Positions 18,458 through 25,948 of a stretch of 64,000 bases of DNA are shown here, in pieces. The translations under genes and the position numbers were made by a program. The stretch is from Pelagihabitans pacificus (GTDB taxonomy: Bacteria > Bacteroidota > Bacteroidia > Flavobacteriales > Flavobacteriaceae), in the NCBI RefSeq assembly GCF_009371985.2, contig NZ_VIKU02000001.1, forward strand, positions 1,612,001-1,676,000, given 5' to 3'. How positions within the stretch are numbered: the stretch's first letter is position 1; the number at the start of each line of letters is the position of its first letter. Below the pieces are notes generated by a model. It saw nothing but the letters and a program-made list of their open reading frames with translations. It was not told where the DNA came from and did not search any database.

Positions 18458-19417
18458 ATGAAACGGTTGTTCTCCTTATTGGAAAAGAAAACGCCCGGAA
18501 TTTTTGGTGTGAAATGGCACTGGATTTTCATGATATTTCTTTTTTCCTGTTCCAATTCTGACGACTACACTAGGGAACTGGCCATCCAGTCCTTTCCAGA
18601 CCGTACCGAAGATTTTTCCCTTTGGCAGTTGGAACCCTTTTTTCAGGAGGTACAGATGGGGTATATCATCCGGACCGATGATGGCAAAGTTGTGGTGGTC
18701 GACGGCGGTGGGGCCTTTGCGGCACCCTATCTGGAAAGTTACCTTAAACAACTCGGGGGTACCGTACATACTTGGATCATTACCCATGGCCATACAGACC
18801 ATGTGAATGCGCTTTTGGAAATTCTGGCCGCGAATACCATCCATATTGAACGGTTGCTGCATGCGCCCCCTGATAGCTTTTGGGTTATCGAACACGAACA
18901 GATTGCCGCAAACACCTTTTCGAGATACCTCAACACCGTGCAAACATCGTCAATCCCTCTGCTCGTTCCCCAAAAAGAGGCGGTTTATGAATTGGGAAAG
19001 GGCGTGCAAATCGAAATTATTAGTACAACCATGCCCGATATCACCTGGAACGCCATCAACAATTCTTCCCTGGTCTTTAAAATTTCAAGCAAGTCGAAGT
19101 CTATTTTGTTCCTTGGGGATATGGGACCTCTGGGGGGCAAGAAAATAATGGAGATTACCGCACCGGAAAAGTTAAGGGCCGATTATGTACAGATGGCCCA
19201 TCATGGGCAGGAAGGGGTGGACAAAGAATTCTATCGGCTCGTAGGCGCCAAATATGCCTTGTGGCCTACCCCTGAATGGTTATGGAACAATAGGGCCGAT
19301 CAGAAAGGATATGATACAGGGAACCATAAAACACTCTCAGTGCGTCGCTGGATGGAGGAATTAAGAATCAACAAGAACTACGTCTCTGGCTTGGAAGGCA
19401 CCGTTCAAATCGACTGA
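18458..19417 (+). CDS. MBL-fold metallohydrolase, probable lipoprotein
   Basis: The 319-residue protein has a hydrophobic N-terminal segment (about residues 20-30) ending in F-L-F-S-C, a plausible but non-classical lipobox with Cys31. It then has a metallo-beta-lactamase fold: V-V-V-D-G-G-G and T-H-G-H-T-D-H (His110, His112, Asp114, His115), followed later by L-F-L-G-D-M-G and M-A-H-H-G-Q. This version resembles the ComEC-type MBL domain. The substrate is unknown. It is placed between the methyltransferase and the flippase, so a role in glycan or lipid-linked intermediate turnover in the periplasm is possible. Confidence 0.75.
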   Translation: MKRLFSLLEKKTPGIFGVKWHWIFMIFLFSCSNSDDYTRELAIQSFPDRTEDFSLWQLEPFFQEVQMGYIIRTDDGKVVVVDGGGAFAAPYLESYLKQLGGTVHTWIITHGHTDHVNALLEILAANTIHIERLLHAPPDSFWVIEHEQIAANTFSRYLNTVQTSSIPLLVPQKEAVYELGKGVQIEIISTTMPDITWNAINNSSLVFKISSKSKSILFLGDMGPLGGKKIMEITAPEKLRADYVQMAHHGQEGVDKEFYRLVGAKYALWPTPEWLWNNRADQKGYDTGNHKTLSVRRWMEELRINKNYVSGLEGTVQID

Positions 19418-19426
19418 TCCACAATT

Positions 19427-20839
19427 ATGGCCACCATATCCAAAAATCTTTTTTGGTCCTTAATCACCTCCGTACTACAACTCTATACCGGCAGTATTGT
19501 CTTTATCGCACTTGCTAAGCTGATGGCCGTGGAAGATTTTGGAATACTAAGTTTTGGTTTTTCCCTTTCGGCATTGGCCGTCATTGTGGCGGATTTCGGT
19601 TTTTCCCTAATGGTCATTAAGGACTACCCTAAACAAGGCGATCAAAGTGGCAAGTACCTGGCCAATAGCCTGCTCTCCAAAATGGTCCTGGCGGCGGTAA
19701 GTGGCATTTTTTTCTATATATACCTACTGCTGTTTTATAATGGTCAATGGCTACAAGTGGGTGGCTTGTACCTGGTGTTCGCTGTCGTGGCCTCTTTCAC
19801 CATTTATCTACAATCGCTTTTAAAAGTCCAAAATAGGTTTAACAAGTATACCGAGTCCAATTTGGTCTATGCCTTGGCTGTAACCATTTCCGTAGTGCTG
19901 TACTGGCACTTGAAACTGAGCCTTTTACAATTGGTTTTATGTCTGCTGGCCGCCAAGGCCATGCAGCTGCTTTGGACGACAGTACTGTGTAAATTCGATT
20001 TCATTAAGTTCTCCTATGACGGAAAATTAATGGGCAAACTGCTTAAAAACAGTTGGTCTTTTGGGGTGTTTGGAATTTTGGGCATCTTTTATTTTATGGT
20101 GGATACCCAGATCATTTCGGTTTACCTTGGGGCCAAGGAGGTGGCACTTTATCAAGCTGTTTTTCGGATCATATTGATTTTGATGGTGTTTTCGGATATT
20201 ATGTCGAACGTACTATTGCCCTATCTATCCTTTAAATTTTTTAATAAGGAAAACGTTGGGGAACTTGTATCAAAGCTATTTTTGTACCTATTGATTATTG
20301 GCTGTTCCCTTTTTCTTGCATTCACTTCGTTTAAGACCGAAGTGCTAACACTTCTATACACTCAAGAATACCAAGAGGCCGCTGCTCTGGTGCTGCCGTT
20401 TTCCATTGTTGTGATTCTGCGAACGGTGTCCACCTTATTGGGGAATATCTTGACCATTTCGAACAAACAGGTCTACCGGGTAATCACTGTTAGTGTCTCG
20501 TTGTTTGTGAGCCTGCTTTTAAACCTGATATGTATTCCAAAATATGGTATCCTAGCAGCGGCGTGGATCAGTGTCTTGGTTCATCTGATTCTGTTTGGAA
20601 TGTATTTTGCCTATAGCAGGATAGAAGTACCTTCTATTGAGCTCCATTCCCTATCGAACCTCTTTTTGGTGGCGGTTACCATTATCATCTACGGAATGAT
20701 ACATCATGTGACCAGTGGCGGTCTTTGGATCGTCTTGGGCTGTGCTGCACTCTGGCTATTGACAGTTTTCGGTATAATGAGGCAGGGCAATAACTTGGAT
20801 TTCTTGAAACAGGTCTTGAGAGAAAAAGGGGTAGGGTAA
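19427..20839 (+). CDS. wzx: Wzx-type polysaccharide flippase
   Basis: This 470-residue protein of about 12-14 membrane helices belongs to the MATE/MOP polysaccharide transporter family. It starts with the family's typical M-A-T-I-S-K-N-L-F-W-S and has the early A-K-L-M-A-V-E-D-F-G-I-L-S loop. It should flip undecaprenyl-linked repeat units across the inner membrane. It lies 9 bp after the MBL gene and upstream of two Wzy/ligase-type proteins, giving a Wzx/Wzy-dependent pathway. Confidence 0.9.
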   Translation: MATISKNLFWSLITSVLQLYTGSIVFIALAKLMAVEDFGILSFGFSLSALAVIVADFGFSLMVIKDYPKQGDQSGKYLANSLLSKMVLAAVSGIFFYIYLLLFYNGQWLQVGGLYLVFAVVASFTIYLQSLLKVQNRFNKYTESNLVYALAVTISVVLYWHLKLSLLQLVLCLLAAKAMQLLWTTVLCKFDFIKFSYDGKLMGKLLKNSWSFGVFGILGIFYFMVDTQIISVYLGAKEVALYQAVFRIILILMVFSDIMSNVLLPYLSFKFFNKENVGELVSKLFLYLLIIGCSLFLAFTSFKTEVLTLLYTQEYQEAAALVLPFSIVVILRTVSTLLGNILTISNKQVYRVITVSVSLFVSLLLNLICIPKYGILAAAWISVLVHLILFGMYFAYSRIEVPSIELHSLSNLFLVAVTIIIYGMIHHVTSGGLWIVLGCAALWLLTVFGIMRQGNNLDFLKQVLREKGVG

Positions 20840-20967
20840 TAATATTTAGGATTGTTGATAAAATAATAATCATGATATCTAGGTTTATGAAAATGTGATA
20901 ATGTCATTCCTTCCCTTAAACTTCTTTATAAATCGACATACCATTGTAAGGATTAATATCAAATTCC

Positions 20968-21954
20968 ATGAGATTCAAGTTTATTGTTCTGCTGTTTATC
21001 GGATTTGCTCTTGGCGGTTGCTCCAAGGATGAAAATGCTGTTCAGGCCGAAATAGCAACGCTTCCTATTTCTAATATTGGGTTAAATTTTGCTGCTTCGG
21101 AGGGGTATGTGGCCAATAAAACTCCTTTAACGGAAACAACCAAAAAAGAGCTATGCTGGAGTAAGTCCCAAAACCCGACCATAAATGATTTTAAACAAGC
21201 ATCCAGCAATACCGTATTCGATGGTATTGCAGAATACCAGATTAATATGGTCGATCTAGATAGAAGCACACAATATTATGCACCAGCCTATGCCAAAATT
21301 GGTGAGAGTTAAATTTATGGGGAACAAATCTCATTTAGTACTGCAACTGAATATTTTACCGATAAAGGTTCATTTATTGATGTCCGGGACAATATGGAAT
21401 ACAAGTGGGTTACTATTGATGGTCTGACATGGATGGCAGAAAATCTAAAACACTCGAGGGGACTTGTTTTTGGAGAAAATGAAGCTTAAGTCTACGGATA
21501 TTCTGGGGAGTTGGACGGAGCAGGTTGGCCCATTGATTATGATTACGATTATACAATATCATTGGATAATTATAAAACCTACGGACTTATTTACGGTTCT
21601 GTTTTAGACATTTCCTGTCCACAAGGATGGCATGTCGCTACGGTGGAAGAATGGCTACAGCTAGTCAATTATTCTGGGGGAGTTCAAAATGCTGGAAGGC
21701 TTCTAAAGTCAAAGGGTACTGATTTATGGGCAGCTCCGAATGAGGCTACCAATGAAACAAACTTTTCTGTACTGCCCGAGGGTAATTTGTCGAGGTTTCA
21801 GTTTTACGATTATTCCGGTCTCGGGACGGCTACTTCCTTTTGGGCTGCTTCAACCAATTATAAACCAGTTTCCATACTATCTTTTTGGGATGATGACTTT
21901 GTATCGATTGAAGATGCGCGCTATTTTCAGACGGGGTATTGTAGATGTGTATAA
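20968..21954 (+). pseudogene. FISUMP-domain lipoprotein gene interrupted by two in-frame TAA codons
   Basis: A single frame runs from the ATG at 20968 to the TAA at 21952-21954, but has TAA stops at 21310-21312 and 21487-21489. No frame shift is needed. The N-terminus is a lipoprotein signal (G-F-A-L-G-G-C, Cys17). Residues about 30-125 look like a fibronectin-III-type module. The C-terminal part is a Fibrobacter succinogenes major paralogous (FISUMP) domain with W-M-A-E-N-L, C-P-Q-G-W-H-V-A, E-W-L-Q-L and N-E-T-N-F-S-V-L-P-E-G. Each stop is followed by Ile/Val-Tyr-Gly. The most likely reading is a decaying surface lipoprotein gene; only a 114-residue fragment with the signal would be made from the first start. 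It sits between flippase and polymerase. Confidence 0.8.
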
Positions 21955-22146
21955 GACCTTTAGAACTTCACTTTTTCGTTTTTGAACCCCACAAACTTCC
22001 CTAATTCCTGACCTTTCTGACACTAAGAGGAATAGGCCAAGGCAGATATCTGAAAATTCTAGCCGAATTCTGTACCGGATATCTTATTGTTGTATTTTTA
22101 TCCATATTTAATTACCTGCACAACAAGAAAATAGCTACTGCCAAAC

Positions 22147-23337
22147 ATGCGAAGCCTTCTTAAGCTTATTTTTATAATCACTTTGCTGGAGCTTTTTGTG
22201 GGCGGTGGTGGAAGGGTCTTCGAAATTGGTGGGGCCACCTTGCGCATCCTGCTTTTTTTCCTGAACATCGTGATTGTTTCAGTGCTCTATGTGTATCGAG
22301 CAAAAATTCCAAAATATGTCGTGGTGTTGGTGGCCTCGGTCCTATGCATTTTATTGTTTTATGCCGTTTTGGGATGGTTCAACGGAGCTCCATTTGCACT
22401 GATTGCCGAGGATGTAAAACCCTTGTCCTATTTTTTTAGCATCCTCTTTTTTAGCTATTTTATCGATAGCAAGGAACGGGTACAATTGATTGTTTCACTG
22501 ATCCAGAAGACTAGTCTGTTTATGGCTTTGGCCTATATCGGTATTCAATTGCTTTTTTTTCTGGGGAAAATTAGCTTTTTGCCTTTTTATGAATATGTAA
22601 ATACGAAGGTGTCCTCTTCAGATTTTATCTTCAGGGGAACGCAGGGGCTTTTCTTTTATAAGGGGTTTTTGTACATGGTGGTGGGACTCATTTTTTGGAT
22701 TCACAGTAAGAACTCGCAATATAAAGGGATATCGATCCTCATATTGATGACCGCCATGATTCTTACGGGAACCAGGGGCTTCATACTTATGTTCGGCTTG
22801 TTATATGCTTTGTTTTACGGAATCCCCTTGTTGTTGAAACTGAATATCAAGGTGCTCATTTTGGTAGCGGTGCTGGTCTTGGGCAGTGTCTATTTCTTTG
22901 GAAATTTTGAACTTGGCGATAAAGACCTCAGCGATTCTATTAGAATACAGCAGCTGATACAGGTGACGGAACGAATAAATCCTATTAGTTTTTTTATTGG
23001 CCACGGATTTGGTATCGGTGTGCCTGTTCGGGAAGTACATATGGAAATAGGGTATTTGGAAGTGTTTCATAAACAGGGTGTTCTTGGTCTATCTCTCTGG
23101 GGACTCCTTTTTATAATCCTGTACAACACCTATATTAGGGAGAAAAATTTTCTCGAAATCCGAAAACCCTTTTTCTTGGCTGTCCTGTTTGTTATTTTGT
23201 TGTCTTTGACCAATCCATTCTTTAATAATCCCATTGGAATATCACTATTCATGATTGCGCTATCCGCCTTCACCGCGCTCAATAAGACCGCGAAAAGAGA
23301 TGATTCAAAAATGGCTGTAAATGTGTCTGGCTCATGA
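22147..23337 (+). CDS. Wzy-like O-antigen/capsule polymerase
   Basis: The 396-residue protein has about ten membrane helices with a large central loop and the polymerase-family pattern I-G-H-G-F-G-I-G-V-P followed by E-V-F-H-K-Q-G-V-L-G. That is the Wzy_C-like signature in low-similarity form. It probably polymerises repeat units in the periplasm. Its stop overlaps the start of the next membrane protein by 4 bp (ATGA). Confidence 0.75.
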   Translation: MRSLLKLIFIITLLELFVGGGGRVFEIGGATLRILLFFLNIVIVSVLYVYRAKIPKYVVVLVASVLCILLFYAVLGWFNGAPFALIAEDVKPLSYFFSILFFSYFIDSKERVQLIVSLIQKTSLFMALAYIGIQLLFFLGKISFLPFYEYVNTKVSSSDFIFRGTQGLFFYKGFLYMVVGLIFWIHSKNSQYKGISILILMTAMILTGTRGFILMFGLLYALFYGIPLLLKLNIKVLILVAVLVLGSVYFFGNFELGDKDLSDSIRIQQLIQVTERINPISFFIGHGFGIGVPVREVHMEIGYLEVFHKQGVLGLSLWGLLFIILYNTYIREKNFLEIRKPFFLAVLFVILLSLTNPFFNNPIGISLFMIALSAFTALNKTAKRDDSKMAVNVSGS

Positions 23338-25076
23338 AGTTTCCGGGTTCAATTGCTATGGTTCCCAGAATAGTGTTATGTATGGCCCTCTCCTTGATTG
23401 TGAACATACTGATAGGCTATCACCTCCAATCCTTGCTTTCGGAAGGGCGTTTTTCTGTTTTGGTGGATGCCGAATACCCAAAGAATGGCAGCATGCAGCT
23501 ATTGTACGATACAGGAAAAAACTTCAATAATACCCAACAGGTTACCGCGATCGTAGGTAAAGGAAGGCAACAACTGCGATTTCCTTTTCAGATGCGAAAA
23601 GGGGGACAGCTTAGACACTTTCGCTTAGACTTTGGTTCGGACATCGGTATAAATAAGGTTGAAATTAATTCTGTCGCTTTTTACAATGATAAAAGCCGCC
23701 TTTTTCTTCTGGAAAAGTCGACTATAGCGAAGCGCTTGGGTTTTATGGCAGGTATTTCCGATGTGCAAGAGAACGCCGCGGTTTTTACCCTGAATGTCGA
23801 CACGACCCCTTTTGACCCTTATATTGTCTTTGACCCGGTAAACGAGTTGATCTATCCCAAATGGCAACGAACGCTGCTGTTGGTGCTCCCTTGGTTGGTT
23901 TTGTTAGTATTGCCGTTACTGCGCTGGTTGGGTGAATTAAAGGAACAAGGACACTATAGCTTACTATTTATTGGCTTGTTTATTGGCGCAATTCCCTTAA
24001 AAATCGCCTGGGTCACCTTTGCTAGCTTGTTGTTACTGGCTCACGCCATGTTGAATGGTTACCGGAAAAGACGATTCCAGTTTGGTCCAAGTCAAATCGC
24101 CCTACTAGTATTTTTTTTGGTTCCATTATTGTTTTTGGGGCAGGGTGAAGCCTCCAAACTGGCCATTCCCCTGGGTTTTGTATTATTTTCCCTGATTGGG
24201 GTGCTGGTTGATTTTTCAGCCCATGGTGTAGCCATCAAAAAAACATACATAACGGTATTTTTTGTGCTGATGTCCATCATTTGTGTGAGTTGGCTGTTGT
24301 TGATGCTCTATAGTGGGTATTATTACAATATTAATTGGTTCAACTATTTTACCAATATAAAATCGAACGCACATGCTACCTTGTATTGGTTATACTATCC
24401 GCATACCACCTTTCTATCATTTTTTATCGTGATTGGCGGCCTATTTTGTTTGGATCTCTATAGAAAAGGAGGGATATCCAGGGTCTATGGCTTAATGTAC
24501 GCCTTGTTCGCCCTATGTACTTTAATCCTTCTAGGGTCCCGCTTTGCCCTGCTCATGGGCCTAGCCCTGCCTTTTTTGTATCGCCTACCTGTCAGGCACC
24601 TATCCCGATGGGTGGTACCCATTTGGATGGCGATTTTTGCCGGAATCGTATATTTTATTGGCGTTTTGGACGTTCAACGGGAGCAGCTATGGAACGTTAC
24701 CTGGACTGCATTCAAGGATAAGATTTGGCTGGGCCATGGCACAGGAACATCCGATGCCGTTCTGCCGGACCATCTGCTTATCGATAAGGGCGGGGTAGAT
24801 ATTCTCATGGAAGTCAACCACTCCCACAATCAGTTCCTGACTTATCTTCTGGAAAATGGTTTGTTGGGCACCTTGCTTTTTCTTGCGGCCTTTTTATGGC
24901 TATTCTATCAATTTGTAAAACAGGGAAACAAAACCATGGTACTGGTGAGTTTCATGGTGTTGATGTTGATGGTAGTGGAATCACCATTTCGAACTACGAC
25001 TTCGCTTTACACAATTGCCTTCTTATTTACGGTGTTCTACCGTCCGGAAAAAACTATTAAGGCCGCGGGCAAATAA
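23334..25076 (+). CDS. O-antigen ligase/polymerase family protein with N-terminal beta-rich domain
   Basis: This is a 580-residue protein. An N-terminal membrane helix (about 11-31) is followed by an extracytoplasmic beta-rich domain (about 38-170, ending F-D-P-Y-I-V-F-D). About ten further membrane helices follow, with the Wzy_C/WaaL signature G-H-G-T-G-T-S and N-H-S-H-N-Q-F-L-T-Y-L-L-E-N-G-L-L-G. The N-terminal domain resembles the one in the AlgX-like protein at 34001. It may ligate polymer to a carrier or be a second polymerase. It is coupled to the preceding Wzy-like gene by a 4-bp overlap, and its 3' end overlaps the convergent lipid kinase gene by 20 bp. Confidence 0.8.
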   Translation: MKFPGSIAMVPRIVLCMALSLIVNILIGYHLQSLLSEGRFSVLVDAEYPKNGSMQLLYDTGKNFNNTQQVTAIVGKGRQQLRFPFQMRKGGQLRHFRLDFGSDIGINKVEINSVAFYNDKSRLFLLEKSTIAKRLGFMAGISDVQENAAVFTLNVDTTPFDPYIVFDPVNELIYPKWQRTLLLVLPWLVLLVLPLLRWLGELKEQGHYSLLFIGLFIGAIPLKIAWVTFASLLLLAHAMLNGYRKRRFQFGPSQIALLVFFLVPLLFLGQGEASKLAIPLGFVLFSLIGVLVDFSAHGVAIKKTYITVFFVLMSIICVSWLLLMLYSGYYYNINWFNYFTNIKSNAHATLYWLYYPHTTFLSFFIVIGGLFCLDLYRKGGISRVYGLMYALFALCTLILLGSRFALLMGLALPFLYRLPVRHLSRWVVPIWMAIFAGIVYFIGVLDVQREQLWNVTWTAFKDKIWLGHGTGTSDAVLPDHLLIDKGGVDILMEVNHSHNQFLTYLLENGLLGTLLFLAAFLWLFYQFVKQGNKTMVLVSFMVLMLMVVESPFRTTTSLYTIAFLFTVFYRPEKTIKAAGK

Positions 25077-25935
25077 TTTCCAAAGACTTAGGCAAGACCT
25101 TAACATTTAATGAAGGTACGTTCCACTCCAAACTCTCACCGTCAATCTGGATTTTAAGTGGCTGATCAGGGCCTAAAAGAGTAATGGCCTCTAATTGTTT
25201 CCGATGTATTCTTGTAAAGGATGGAAACTTACGAAAAAAGGCAAAAACCATGAATAAGGATAGTAAAAAGAGGTTCGATCGTTCTACCCGAATCATATCC
25301 AATTTTCCGTCGAATAGGCTTGCATCCGGCGTTAAGGTTCTATTGTAGCCTAATTGATCGGTATTCGAGAGTAACAGTAGGAAGGGGGTCGACTTTAAGC
25401 TTTCATCGTTTTCCAAAAGCTCAAAAGAGGAATATTTAAAAGATGAAACTGCCTTGAGAAATGCCCTGAAATAGGCTTTCATACCCCGTTGCGGCACTTG
25501 GTCGTAGCAGTGGATGACCTGGGCCGAAAAGGCAACACTGAAATTGCAAAAAAAATAACGGTCATTTATCCTTCCAACGTCCATTTTCCTGCTGTCGGAC
25601 TGTTTTAGTATTCTAAGAGCGGAGGAAAGCCTGGTCGGAATACCCAAGTGTCTGGCCAACCCGTTTCCAGAGCCAATGGGGAGTATGCCCATTGACACAG
25701 GCTTATTCACCAAACATTGAGCCACTTCGTTGACCGTTCCATCGCCCCCGCAGGCTACAATGGTTTGGGCTCCTTCTGAAATGGATGCCATGGTTAGTTC
25801 TATGGTGTGTCCTTTGTATTTCGATAATTTAATGGTCAGCAGATATTCATGCATGTTAAAATACCGCTGTACCTCGGATTTCACTCGCGCGGCATTGGGG
25901 GAAAGTTGGTTGACGATGAAATGGAGATTTCTCAA
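25057..25935 (-). CDS. Diacylglycerol kinase family lipid kinase (DgkB/YegS type)
   Basis: The 292-residue protein has the DAGK catalytic domain with G-G-D-G-T-V-N-E (63-70) and the glycine-rich P-I-G-S-G-N-G-L-A-R-H-L-G-I-P (86-100). A C-terminal beta-sandwich follows with the D-G-K-L-D-M-I metal-site region. It is a soluble, membrane-associated enzyme phosphorylating diacylglycerol or a related lipid. Its start lies 13 bp downstream of the 992-residue phosphoglycerol-transferase-like gene on the same strand, so the two form one unit. In E. coli the transferase MdoB/OpgB releases diacylglycerol that DgkA recycles; the arrangement here suggests the same division of labour (inference). Confidence 0.88.
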   Translation of the reverse strand: MRNLHFIVNQLSPNAARVKSEVQRYFNMHEYLLTIKLSKYKGHTIELTMASISEGAQTIVACGGDGTVNEVAQCLVNKPVSMGILPIGSGNGLARHLGIPTRLSSALRILKQSDSRKMDVGRINDRYFFCNFSVAFSAQVIHCYDQVPQRGMKAYFRAFLKAVSSFKYSSFELLENDESLKSTPFLLLLSNTDQLGYNRTLTPDASLFDGKLDMIRVERSNLFLLSLFMVFAFFRKFPSFTRIHRKQLEAITLLGPDQPLKIQIDGESLEWNVPSLNVKVLPKSLEIICPRP

Positions 25936-25948
25936 CGATATTATCTTG

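Noticed and set aside
21310-21489. Recoding or readthrough of TAA in the FISUMP gene
   Set aside because: All other genes in the window use TAA as a normal stop and no recoding signal was seen; decay or sequencing error is simpler.
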